From the NCBI RefSeq assembly GCF_028550595.1, contig NZ_JAQQGN010000002.1, forward strand, positions 62,001-126,000: 64,000 nt of DNA, written 5' to 3'. Numbering within the stretch: the stretch's first letter is position 1; each line of letters opens with the position of its first letter. Origin of the DNA: Luteimonas sp. BLCC-B24 (GTDB taxonomy: Bacteria; Pseudomonadota; Gammaproteobacteria; Xanthomonadales; Xanthomonadaceae). A program made the position numbers and the translations under genes. Under the pieces are notes generated by a model. The model was not told the origin of the DNA, made no database searches, and saw nothing but the letters and a program-made list of their open reading frames with translations. Of this stretch, positions 1 through 10,716 are shown one piece after another.

Positions 1-308
1 TCGGCGATCGTGAGCTGCAGCTGCAGGGCCTGCAGGCGCGCCGCCTCGTCCGCGGGCACGAGATCGAGCTCCGGCCCCAGGGCGTGGAGGATGTTGGCGA
101 CCTGGGCGATCACCCGCGTGCCGGTCACCAGGAACGGCGGCGCGAACGGGCGCGGACCGTCGCGCTCGCCGTCGAGAAACGGCTGCAGGGCGGCGTCGCC
201 TTCGACGCGCGCGACATCGACATAGGCGGCGCCGGCGTCCTCGAGCGCCAGCCGCACGAACTCGCCGCGTCCCTGGATGCCGGTCCAGTAGTAGAGCCGG
301 TAGGTCAT
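1..308 (-). CDS. glutathione S-transferase family protein (partial, N-terminal part)
   Basis: The gene reads leftward from an ATG at 306-308 and runs off the left edge, so only about 102 N-terminal residues are visible. They begin MTYRLYYWTG and form a thioredoxin-like GST N-terminal domain: a first strand, then GRGEFVRLALE as helix 1, and a PPFLVTG segment that should hold the cis-proline of the glutathione site. The next helix starts with QVANIL where many GSTs have an ES pair. Soluble GSTs conjugate or reduce substrates with glutathione in the cytoplasm. Substrate and GST class cannot be told from this half. It is divergent from clpB, 176 bp away. The family call is firm; the specific role is unknown. 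Confidence 0.8.
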   Translation of the reverse strand, partial: MTYRLYYWTGIQGRGEFVRLALEDAGAAYVDVARVEGDAALQPFLDGERDGPRPFAPPFLVTGTRVIAQVANILHALGPELDLVPADEAARLQALQLQLTIA

Positions 309-407
309 GGTGCACTCCGGGCGGAAGACGCCCGCAACGCTAGGCCCGTGACCGCGAGCCCGGGGTGAGGGCGGCGGCAGGATTCCGTCAAAACCGGGCC
401 CGCACCG

Positions 408-435
408 CTTGCAACACGCCGTCTCGACCGCATGT
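408..435 (+). promoter_or_regulatory. sigma32 (heat-shock) type promoter of clpB
   Basis: CTTGCAA at 408-414 and CCGCATGT at 428-435 are separated by 13 bp. They match the sigma32 consensus CTTGAAA and CCCCATNT with one mismatch in each element. The -10 element ends 49 bp before the clpB ATG. clpB is a classical RpoH-dependent gene, which supports the reading. No transcript evidence is available. Confidence 0.6.
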
Positions 436-484
436 TGCGGACATTGCCGGCACCGCCGGCCCCAACGTTCCGAGGAGTTCCGCC

Positions 485-3082
<2,598 letters not shown>

Positions 3083-3099
3083 TCGGGCGTCCTCCGCCG

Positions 3100-3122
3100 C
3101 GCCGGCCCGCCCGGCGCCGGCG
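3100..3122 (+). terminator. GC-rich hairpin after clpB
   Basis: CGCCGGC at 3100-3106 pairs with GCCGGCG at 3116-3122 across a 9-nt loop, 18 bp past the clpB stop. There is no T-run, so intrinsic termination is uncertain. The rest of 3083-3318 shows no gene. Confidence 0.3.
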
Positions 3123-3318
3123 GGGGGCGACGACGACGGGATGTGGCACGGCCTGCGGTGCCGGGTTCCTGAGGGGACGCGCGGGCCGCGTCGCCCGAGG
3201 GGACCACGGGTGCGACACCAAGCGCGCGGCGCGCGCCCGCTCGAAGCCGGCGTCGTGACGCGCTCGTACTGCGGTGTCTGAAAGCATGCAGGCTTCGGGT
3301 GGAACCCACGGGGGCGCG

Positions 3319-4218
3319 ATGCACATCCTCATCACCGGCGGCAGTGGCTTTCTCGGCGGCGCGCTGACCGAACGTCTGCGCCGCGAGGGCGCCGACGTCA
3401 CCTGGTTGTCGCGCCGCGGTTCGACGCCGGCGCCCGAGGGTGTGGAGGTCCGCACCTACAGCCAGTTGTGGGCCGACGACCGCTTCGACGCGGTGATCAA
3501 TCTGGCCGGCGCCGGCATCGCCGACCGCCGCTGGAGCGACGCACGCCGGCAACAGCTGCGCGACAGCCGCCTGATACCGACCCGGGTGGTCACCGACTGG
3601 ATCCGCTCCGCGCGGGTGCCGCCCAGGGTGCTGCTCAGCGGCTCGGCGATCGGCTGGTACGGCGCGCAGGGCGATGTGCCGCTGGACGAGACCAGCGCGC
3701 CGCGCGACGAATTCCAGCATCGCCTGTGCGCGGACTGGGAGCAGGCGGCGTGCGTGGTCGAGGACCGCGTGCCCGTGGTGCGGCTGCGCACCGGCGTGGT
3801 GCTGCACCCCGCCGGCGGCATGCTGCAGCGCCTGCGGCTGCCGTTCGCTCTCGGACTCGGCGCGCGCCTCGGCGACGGCCGCCAGGTGCTGAGCTGGATC
3901 GCGCGTGAGGACTGGGTCGCGGCCACACTGTCGCTGCTGCACGCGCATCTCGACGGCCATGCGAACGCGCCGACCGGCGCCTTCAACCTCACCGCCCCCG
4001 AGCCCGTCGACAACGCGCGCTTCACCCGGGCTCTGGCCGACGCGCTGCGCCGCCCGGCGCTGCTCGCCGCTCCCGCGCGCGTTCTGGCGCTGGGCCTGGG
4101 CGACATGGCCACGCTGCTGGTCGACGGCCAGCGCGTGCTGCCCGCGCGGCTGCAGGCGCGTGACTTCGCCTTCACCTGGCCGACGCTGGAGCCGTACCTG
4201 GACGACGTACTGCGCTGA
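3319..4218 (+). CDS. TIGR01777 family epimerase (YfcH/SDR39U1-like)
   Basis: A short-chain dehydrogenase-like protein of 299 residues. It opens with the Rossmann nucleotide motif MHILITGGSGFLGGAL, has the INLAGAGIADRRW segment characteristic of TIGR01777 proteins, and a C-terminal DUF1731-like tail (LLVDGQRVLPARLQ) ending in LDDVLR. Family members bind NADP(H); the in vivo substrate is not known, so a specific reaction should not be assigned. I chose the ATG at 3319 because the Rossmann strand starts there; 15 in-frame upstream codons look non-coding. It stands alone, 236 bp after clpB and 81 bp before an AraC-type gene. Confidence 0.85.
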   Translation: MHILITGGSGFLGGALTERLRREGADVTWLSRRGSTPAPEGVEVRTYSQLWADDRFDAVINLAGAGIADRRWSDARRQQLRDSRLIPTRVVTDWIRSARVPPRVLLSGSAIGWYGAQGDVPLDETSAPRDEFQHRLCADWEQAACVVEDRVPVVRLRTGVVLHPAGGMLQRLRLPFALGLGARLGDGRQVLSWIAREDWVAATLSLLHAHLDGHANAPTGAFNLTAPEPVDNARFTRALADALRRPALLAAPARVLALGLGDMATLLVDGQRVLPARLQARDFAFTWPTLEPYLDDVLR

Positions 4219-4299
4219 GCGACGACTGCGCAGGATCGGGTACGACGGCCGCAGGGAGCGGCGGGATACTGCGCTCGACCCCGCCGAGCGCCGCCCGCC

Positions 4300-5169
4300 A
4301 TGAAAGCCGACACCCGGACCCGCCTCGCCCCCCGTATCGCCGCCGTGGCCGGGCTGTTGCAGGACAGCGTTGCCGAGGGCGCCGCGCTGCCACCGCTCGA
4401 AACCCTGGCGCGCCGGGCCTGCCTGTCGCCGTTCCACTTCCATCGGGTCTGGCGTGCGATGACCGGTGAACCCCTGGGGCGGACGGTGACCCGGCTGAGG
4501 CTGTCGCGCGCGCTGCAGCTGCTCGCCGCGGGCGAGACCGTCACCCGCGCCGCGCTGGCCGTGGGCTACGCCAGTCCCCAGGCGCTGGCGCGCACGTTCC
4601 GGCAGACGCTCGACATCACGCCCGCGGCGTTACGTGGACAGTCCGCGCGCGCGACCGCGTTGCTGGACCGCCTGCAACCGCCGTCGCGTCCGGCATGCGA
4701 GCCGCTGCGGGTGGAGCGGGTCGAGGTCGCGCCGTTCGAGGTCGTGGCGCTGCGGGCGCGTGGGGCGTTCGACGATCTCGATGCGGCCTTCGGGCGCCTC
4801 GTCGGCTGGGCCGAAGCGGCGGGTGCGGGCGACGGCATCGAAGCGTTGATCGGTCTGCCGCTGGGGGATCACCGCGATCTGCCGCCGCATGCGCTGCGAT
4901 TCGAGGCGGCGCTGCGCGTGCCGGTCCCTGGGGCCGTACCGCGCCCCTTGCGCCGGCTGACGATCGGCGGCGGCCGCTATGCCCGCGTACGCCACGTGGG
5001 CGCGTATTCGGGGCTGGAAGACACGACCGACCGCCTGCTGGCGCAGTGGTGGCCCGGCAGCGGCGAGCGCCTGCGCGACGCGCCGCTGCACTATCACTTC
5101 CTCGACGATCCCGAGCAGGTGGCCGACGCCGATCTGCGTGCCGACATCCTGTTGCCGCTGGACGACTGA
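4300..5169 (+). CDS. AraC family regulator with GyrI-like effector domain
   Basis: A 289-residue cytoplasmic transcription factor with the DNA-binding domain first, as in Rob/SoxS-like and TipA-like fusions. Residues about 25-125 form the two AraC helix-turn-helices: LARRACLSPFHFHRVWRAMT, then AALAVGYASPQALARTFRQ. Residues about 145-289 are a GyrI-like (SHV fold) small-molecule domain with the typical VRHVGAYSGLEDT segment and the LHYHFLDDPEQV end. Such proteins usually sense hydrophobic drugs or cationic compounds; the ligand here is unknown. It converges with cobB, 10 bp away, so its targets are not obvious from context. Confidence 0.9.
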   Translation: MKADTRTRLAPRIAAVAGLLQDSVAEGAALPPLETLARRACLSPFHFHRVWRAMTGEPLGRTVTRLRLSRALQLLAAGETVTRAALAVGYASPQALARTFRQTLDITPAALRGQSARATALLDRLQPPSRPACEPLRVERVEVAPFEVVALRARGAFDDLDAAFGRLVGWAEAAGAGDGIEALIGLPLGDHRDLPPHALRFEAALRVPVPGAVPRPLRRLTIGGGRYARVRHVGAYSGLEDTTDRLLAQWWPGSGERLRDAPLHYHFLDDPEQVADADLRADILLPLDD

Positions 5170-5179
5170 AACAGCGTGC

Positions 5180-5935
5180 TCAGGGCGCGAGGAGGCTGCG
5201 CGGATCGCCCGGCGTCCGCCGCAGTCGCACCCGCAGGCGAGCCATGCCCGCGCTCGCGACGAGGGGCCAGTGCGCGGTGGCCTGCAGCGACAGCGGCGTC
5301 GGCTGCGGATTGATCTCCAGCACCGGAACGCCGGCGTCCAGTGCGCGCGCCGGCAGGCCGGCGGCCGGCCAGACCAGCGACGAGGTGCCGACGACGATCA
5401 GCAGATCGCAGGCGTCGATCGCGGTTTCGGCCGCGGTCCAGGCAGCGGTCGGCAGCGCTTCGCCGAACCAGACGACATCCGGACGGAACGCGGCGCCGCA
5501 GGCGGCGCAGACCGGCGGCGGTTCGCGTGTGCCCCCGTCCGGCGGCGCCGGCGCTGCGAGAATCGGATCCGGTGCCACGCGTGCGCCGCACGCGATGCAG
5601 CGCGAGGCCAGCAGACGGCCGTGCAGGTGGACGACGTCGCGCGCGCCGCCGCGCTCGTGCAGATCGTCGACGTTCTGGGTCACCACGGTCACCGCATGGC
5701 CGTCGTCGACGAGCGCGGCCACGTCGCGGTGCGCGGCATTGGGTGCGGCCGCGGCGACCATCGCCGCGCGCCAGCGGTACCAGCCCCAGACGAGCGCGGG
5801 TTCGGCGCGGAACGCCGCTTCGGTCGCCAGCCGCTCGGCATCGAAACGCGCCCAGAGCCCGGTCAGCGCGTCGCGGAACGTCGGGATGCCGCTTTCGGCC
5901 GAAATGCCGGCGCCGCTGAGTACGACGAGTCGCAT
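5180..5935 (-). CDS. cobB: NAD-dependent protein deacylase (sirtuin, CobB type)
   Basis: A Sir2 enzyme of 251 residues that removes acyl groups from lysines using NAD+. The NAD motif GAGISAESGIPTFR is at residues 8-21, TQNVDDLHERGG follows, and the catalytic His is H105 in HLHG. A Cys4 zinc site is C113-x2-C116 and C143-x2-C146. The segment WYRWR places Y53 and R56 in the YxxR arrangement that in class III sirtuins (SIRT5, CobB) recognises succinyl or malonyl lysine, so desuccinylase activity is likely by homology. The start lies 2 bp after the ybaL stop on the same strand, so the two are probably co-translated. Confidence 0.92.
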   Translation of the reverse strand: MRLVVLSGAGISAESGIPTFRDALTGLWARFDAERLATEAAFRAEPALVWGWYRWRAAMVAAAAPNAAHRDVAALVDDGHAVTVVTQNVDDLHERGGARDVVHLHGRLLASRCIACGARVAPDPILAAPAPPDGGTREPPPVCAACGAAFRPDVVWFGEALPTAAWTAAETAIDACDLLIVVGTSSLVWPAAGLPARALDAGVPVLEINPQPTPLSLQATAHWPLVASAGMARLRVRLRRTPGDPRSLLAP

Positions 5936-5937
5936 CG

Positions 5938-7677
5938 TCAGGCGGGGCGCGCGGCCTCGAGCGGTGCGGATTCCGCGCGCACCGGGCGGAACGGCGGTGT
6001 CGACATCACCATCTCGGCCAGCGAATACGCCAGTTCGCGCTCGGCCAGCACCGTGCCGTCGGCGCCGTGCTCGAGCAGATGACGCACCTCGCCGTCGCTG
6101 TGCGCACGCGCGAGGACGGTCAGCGCCGGGTTGATCGCCTTCATGCGTTCGATCGCCTCGCCGGCTTCCAGCGCCTGCGGAATCGCGAAGATCGCCAGCG
6201 CCGCGCGCTCGGGCGCGGTGTCGAGCATCACCGGTTCGGACGCGATGTTGCCGCGCACGACCACCAGGCCGCGCTCGCGGCCGCGCCGCACCAGTTCGTT
6301 GTCGTCCTCCACCACCACCAGCGGCACGCCGCGCGCATGCAGCAGCTCGGCGAGCTGCCGGCCCACGCGGCCGTAGCCGACGAGAATCGCATGGTCGCGC
6401 ATGGCCTCGGGCACCACGTGCTCGGGCGGCAGCGGCGCCGCGTGTTCCGCCGCGGCGGCGCGCGCGGCGAGTTCCTGACGGGCCTGCCAGCGGTCGAGCC
6501 AGGCGAACAGCAGCGGGTTGACGACGATCGACAGCAGCGCGCCGGCCAGCACCAGGTCACGGCCGGTTTCCGGCAGCAACTGCAGTGCGACGCCGAGGCC
6601 GACGAGAATGAAGGAGAACTCGCCGATCTGGGCCAGGCTCATCGAGATGGTCAGCGCGGTCGAGCGTGGATGCTTGAACAGCCGCACGATCCAGTACGCG
6701 GCGATCGACTTGCCGACGGTGATGATCAGGAACGTCGCCAGCACCTGCCACGGGTGCTCGACGACGATCATCGGGTTGAACAGCATGCCCACCGAGACGA
6801 AGAACAGCACCGCGAACGCATCGCGCAGGGGCAGCGAATCGTTCGCCGCCTCGTGACTGAACTCCGACTCGTTGAGCACCATGCCGGCGAAGAACGCGCC
6901 GAGCGCGAACGACACGCCGAACAGCGTCGATGCACCGAAGGCCACGCCCAGCGCGATCGCCAGCACCGACAGTGTGAACAGCTCGCGCTGCCCGGTGCCG
7001 GCGATGCGTTCGAGCACCCAGGGAATCACCCGCCGGCCGACCAGCAGCATCACCGCGACGAAGGCGGTGACCTTGATCAGCGTCCAGAGAATCATCAGCA
7101 CGATCGCACCGCTGCCCGGACCGGCGTTCTCGCCGCGGCTGTCCTGGATGGCGGCGAGCACTGGCAGCAGCACCAGCGCCAGCACCATCACCAGGTCTTC
7201 GACGATCAGCCAGCCGACGGCGATCTTGCCGCGGCGGGTGTCCAGCAGCCGGCGTTCCTCCATCGCGCGCAGCAGCACCACGGTACTGGCGACCGACAGC
7301 GCGAGACCGAACACGAAGCCGCTGACCATCGGCCAGCCCATCAGCCAGGCCAGGATCCAGCCGAGCACCGTGGCCACGGCGATCTGCGCGAGCGCGCCGG
7401 GGATGGCGATGGACTTCACGTCCATCAGATCCTTGACCGAGAAGTGCAGGCCCACGCCGAACATCAGCAGCATCACGCCGATCTCGGCGAGCTGGTTGGC
7501 GAGATCCTGGTCGGCGACGAAGCCGGGCGTGAACGGGCCGACCAGGATGCCGGCGATCAGATAACCGACCAGCGGCGACATCCGCAGGCGGTTGGCGAGC
7601 GCGCCGAACACGAACGCCGTCACCAGGCCGACGGCGACGATATTGATCAGGTCGGTGTTGTGCGGCATCGGGGGCAT
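5938..7677 (-). CDS. ybaL: CPA2 family cation:proton antiporter with TrkA-N domain (YbaL/KefB-like)
   Basis: A membrane transporter of 579 residues from the start at 7677; a second ATG at 7668 gives 576, and neither has a clear Shine-Dalgarno. The first ~400 residues hold about 12 hydrophobic segments of the Na+/H+ exchanger fold (VGYLIAGILVGPFTPGF, then LMLFGVGLHFSVKDL). After a linker comes a C-terminal Rossmann TrkA-N (RCK) domain beginning HAILVGYGRVGRQLAELL that should bind a nucleotide and gate the antiporter. The family moves K+ or Na+ out against H+. It is followed after 2 bp by cobB. In a window rich in K+ importers this is the one likely K+ exit route, which is an inference. Confidence 0.92.
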   Translation of the reverse strand: MPPMPHNTDLINIVAVGLVTAFVFGALANRLRMSPLVGYLIAGILVGPFTPGFVADQDLANQLAEIGVMLLMFGVGLHFSVKDLMDVKSIAIPGALAQIAVATVLGWILAWLMGWPMVSGFVFGLALSVASTVVLLRAMEERRLLDTRRGKIAVGWLIVEDLVMVLALVLLPVLAAIQDSRGENAGPGSGAIVLMILWTLIKVTAFVAVMLLVGRRVIPWVLERIAGTGQRELFTLSVLAIALGVAFGASTLFGVSFALGAFFAGMVLNESEFSHEAANDSLPLRDAFAVLFFVSVGMLFNPMIVVEHPWQVLATFLIITVGKSIAAYWIVRLFKHPRSTALTISMSLAQIGEFSFILVGLGVALQLLPETGRDLVLAGALLSIVVNPLLFAWLDRWQARQELAARAAAAEHAAPLPPEHVVPEAMRDHAILVGYGRVGRQLAELLHARGVPLVVVEDDNELVRRGRERGLVVVRGNIASEPVMLDTAPERAALAIFAIPQALEAGEAIERMKAINPALTVLARAHSDGEVRHLLEHGADGTVLAERELAYSLAEMVMSTPPFRPVRAESAPLEAARPA

Positions 7678-8138
7678 GGCGCCGGAACTGGTCGTGCAGT
7701 GTCGCCGACGCGTCGCGACAGGGGCAAGCCGCAGGCGCGCGCGTTCTGCGTCGAACGGTCGCAATGGCGAGCGGAACGGACGGGAATGGTCGCGAATGTG
7801 CCGGTCGACGGTCCCGGTGTCGCATCGAAGCCGCGTGTCAGGGCGTCGCACATGTGCACGGCCTGGCATCCCGCGACTTCGCTCGCAATGTGTCCGGCCG
7901 CGCAGCGAACGTCGATCGATGGCCGCGCGCGGCCGGGCCGGCGAGGGCGGCCCGGCGCAGGTTCCGCCGCCCCGGCACGACGCCCCGCGCATGCGGGCGC
8001 ACACCGGAACGGGCGCCGCTGCCCGCGCGGCATCGACGCGTTTGGATCCGTTGCCGCGCCGTGCTCCGAATGCGCCAGCGCCCGGGACGACGATGCCCCG
8101 GCAGGCCGGGGCATCGAAGCGCGGTCAGCGGGCGCCGA
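7678..8138. other. intergenic region between ybaL and a TonB receptor
   Basis: 461 bp without a convincing gene. It holds the receptor's terminator hairpin (8092-8115), a perfect 14-bp GC palindrome at 7921-7934, and presumably the ybaL promoter. Nothing else was recognised. Confidence 0.5.
8092..8115 (-). terminator. terminator hairpin after the first TonB receptor
   Basis: GATGCCCCGG and CCGGGGCATC form a perfect 10-bp stem with a 4-nt loop, 24 bp past the receptor stop. It lacks a T-tract. It is almost the same hairpin as the one after the paralogous receptor (10670-10692). Confidence 0.6.
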
Positions 8139-10541
8139 TCACCAGGTGTAGGCGATCTTCGCGTAGGCGAACGCACCGCCGAAGCCGAACGGCGAGAGGT
8201 TGCTGTAGGGGAACTGGCCGTTGGTCGAGTTGCCGAAGATGTTCTCGTCCGGATACGCGTTGAGCACGTTGTCCGCGCCCAGCGTCAGCGCCCAATGGTC
8301 GCCCGGCTTGAACGTCGCCGACACGTCCACCAGCCACTTCGCGCCGTATTCCTGGTCGAGTGCCGCGTTGTTGGGCGTGGTGCGCACGCTGCCGTAACGC
8401 GTGGTCGCCAGCGCGAATGCCCAGTCGTCCACGTTCCAGGTGCCCGACAGCAGCAGCTTGTTGCGCGGGAAGCCGTCCTCGATGCGACCGATCTCGACGC
8501 GATCGATGCGTTCGAGGTTGAGCCCGTTCTGGGTCAGCGCGGCGGGGTTCGGCGCGATGCGGGTGATCTCGGTCCTGGTGTGGTTGTAGCCGGCGGTCAG
8601 ATCCACGCTGCTGGCGGCGAGATCCCAGCGGTAGCTGCCGACGACGTCGATGCCGCGGGTGCGGGTGTCGATGGCGTTGGTGAAGTAGCGACCCCCGGTG
8701 ATGCCGAAGATGCCCTGCGATTCGAGCAGGCGACGCACGGCGTCACCGGTGAGGTTGGACGACAGCGCGATACGGTCGTCGACGTCGATCTGGTAGGCGT
8801 CGACGGTGATGTAGAGCGCGTCGGCCGGCTGCAGCACCAGGCCCAGGCTGTAGGACAGCGATTCCTCGGGCCGCAGCGCCTCGGCGCCGAACGCCTGCGC
8901 GACCGGGCTGCTGGCGGGGAACGTGCGGATCTCGAACGGCGTGGTGATGCCGGGCAGGAACGTCGTGCTGACGGTCTGGAAATACTGCTGCGCCAGCGAC
9001 GAGGCGCGGAACCCGCTCGACACCGTGCCGCGCAACGCGACCGCGTCGCTGAACGCGTAGCGTGCCGAGAGCTTGCCCGAGACCTGGCTGCCGAAGTCGT
9101 CGTAGTCCTCGTAGCGCGCGGCGGCGCCGGCCGAGAACGTTTCGGTGAGGTCCGCTTCCAGGCCGGCGTAGACGGCATAGCTGTCGCGGTCGTAGGCCCC
9201 GGCGACGTTGGGCGCGAAGCCGCCGAACCCCTGCGCGCCGGCCGCCGCGCCGGGCACGCCGAGGCCCGCATTGGCGTACGAGCCGAACTCGCCCGGCGAC
9301 TGGTTCCACTTCTCGTTGCGCGCCTCCACGCCGAACGACAGCGTGGCCGGATACGCCAGGCCGAGTTCCAGCGGACGGCTGACGTCGAGATTGACGATGT
9401 TCTGCGTGGTCTCCAGCGCGCCGTCGTAGAACGAGGTCGGCGAGCTCGCGCCCAGGCTCGCGTTGAGCGTGTTGCGCGTATAGAACTCGAGGTGGTTGTA
9501 GCCGTAGTTGTAGCTCAGGTCCCAGTTCCAGTCGCCGGCGAAGCCCTTGAGGCCGGCGACCAGCGAGCGGTCCTTGGAGATGTTGTTGATCTCCGGCAGG
9601 AAGCCGTCGGGATAGAGGCTGCGGATGTTCTGCGTGGTGTTGCCCGGTGCGCGGAAGAACGCGAACGAGGTGATGTCGCGATTGCTCGCGGTACCGAAGC
9701 CGTAGAGGCGCAGGCGCTCGGTCAGGGCGAAGTCGGTGTTGAAGCCGACGGCGCCGAAGTCGACCTCCGGTTCGCCGATCACGAAGGCCTTCTGGCCGAG
9801 CGCGGGCTGGGTGGGGCCGGGCGTGCCGGCGAATGGACGCGCGCGGTTGGTCTCCGCCTGCTGGCCGAGCTGCGCCGACAGGTGCAGGAAGCCTCGGTCG
9901 TCGCCGAGCGACAGCCCGGTGTCGCCCGCGATCTGGGTCTGCTTGCCGTCGCCGGCCGAATACTGGCCCGCACTCAGCGACAGGCTGCCGCCCTGCGACG
10001 CGCCCTTGAGCACCACGTTGACCACGCCCGCGATGGCATCGGAGCCGTATTGCGCCGAGGCGCCGTCGCGCAGCACTTCGACGCGTTCGATCGCCGACAC
10101 CGGGATCGTGTTGAGGTCCACGGGCGCCGAACCGCGGCCGATCGTGCCGTTGAGGTTGAGCAGCGAGGACGTATGGCGGCGCTTGCCGTTGACCAGCACC
10201 AGCACCTGGTCGGGTGCGAGCCCGCGCAGCTGCGCCGGGCGGATCGCCGAGGTGCCGTCGGTCAGGGCCGGACGCGGAAAGTTCAGCGAGGGCAGGGCGC
10301 GCGCGAGCGCCGTGGCCAGTTCGGTGGTGCCGGTGGCGGTCAGCGCCTCGGACGTGATGATGTCGATCGGCGATTGCGACTCCGCCACGGTGCGGTCCGC
10401 CACCCGCGTACCGGTGACGATCAGGGTGTCGAGCGTGGAGGTGCGCGCCTGCGCATCGCCGGGGGCCTGCTGGGCGACGGCGGCGGTCGGAACGGCCAGG
10501 GCCGCGACGACGGCGAGGCTGAGACGGTGGGAACGGAGCAT
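8139..10541 (-). CDS. TonB-dependent outer-membrane receptor (paralogue A)
   Basis: An 800-residue outer-membrane beta-barrel. A signal peptide (about 1-24, ending AVAQQ) is followed by a TonB box DTLIVT at 38-43, then the plug domain (about 55-180: PIDIITSEAL, VLVNGKRRH, IERVEVLRDGASAQYGSDAIAGVVN). The barrel extends to a C-terminal aromatic residue (KIAYTW), the usual Bam recognition end. The family imports siderophores, vitamins, sugars or peptides using TonB-ExbBD energy. The substrate cannot be read from the sequence. It is about half identical by eye to the receptor upstream at 10717-13116, so the pair is a tandem duplication. No anti-sigma or FecR-type regulator is next to it. Confidence 0.93.
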   Translation of the reverse strand: MLRSHRLSLAVVAALAVPTAAVAQQAPGDAQARTSTLDTLIVTGTRVADRTVAESQSPIDIITSEALTATGTTELATALARALPSLNFPRPALTDGTSAIRPAQLRGLAPDQVLVLVNGKRRHTSSLLNLNGTIGRGSAPVDLNTIPVSAIERVEVLRDGASAQYGSDAIAGVVNVVLKGASQGGSLSLSAGQYSAGDGKQTQIAGDTGLSLGDDRGFLHLSAQLGQQAETNRARPFAGTPGPTQPALGQKAFVIGEPEVDFGAVGFNTDFALTERLRLYGFGTASNRDITSFAFFRAPGNTTQNIRSLYPDGFLPEINNISKDRSLVAGLKGFAGDWNWDLSYNYGYNHLEFYTRNTLNASLGASSPTSFYDGALETTQNIVNLDVSRPLELGLAYPATLSFGVEARNEKWNQSPGEFGSYANAGLGVPGAAAGAQGFGGFAPNVAGAYDRDSYAVYAGLEADLTETFSAGAAARYEDYDDFGSQVSGKLSARYAFSDAVALRGTVSSGFRASSLAQQYFQTVSTTFLPGITTPFEIRTFPASSPVAQAFGAEALRPEESLSYSLGLVLQPADALYITVDAYQIDVDDRIALSSNLTGDAVRRLLESQGIFGITGGRYFTNAIDTRTRGIDVVGSYRWDLAASSVDLTAGYNHTRTEITRIAPNPAALTQNGLNLERIDRVEIGRIEDGFPRNKLLLSGTWNVDDWAFALATTRYGSVRTTPNNAALDQEYGAKWLVDVSATFKPGDHWALTLGADNVLNAYPDENIFGNSTNGQFPYSNLSPFGFGGAFAYAKIAYTW

Positions 10542-10629
10542 CGGGGGCGACCTGTTGTTGGAAACGTAGGCCGCGGATTGGAGCGTGTTGTCCTGAAATC
10601 GTCAATGATCATAAAAACGCGATTCGATC

Positions 10630-10645
10630 GTTCCCGATTTGGAAC
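10630..10645. promoter_or_regulatory. candidate operator of receptor A
   Basis: GTTCC-N6-GGAAC is a perfect 5-bp inverted repeat in a locally AT-rich stretch 89 bp upstream of receptor A. It resembles a dimeric repressor site, but no regulator is identified. Confidence 0.3.
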
Positions 10646-10669
10646 AAACAAGCGGAGTACGGACACGAC

Positions 10670-10692
10670 GACGCCCCGGCAGCCGGGGCGTC
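10670..10692 (-). terminator. terminator hairpin after the second TonB receptor
   Basis: GACGCCCCGG and CCGGGGCGTC form a perfect 10-bp stem with loop CAG, 24 bp past the stop of receptor B. It is a sibling of the hairpin at 8092-8115 at the same distance from its gene. Confidence 0.6.
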
Positions 10693-10716
10693 GACGTCCG
10701 CCGGACCGGCCGGCGC

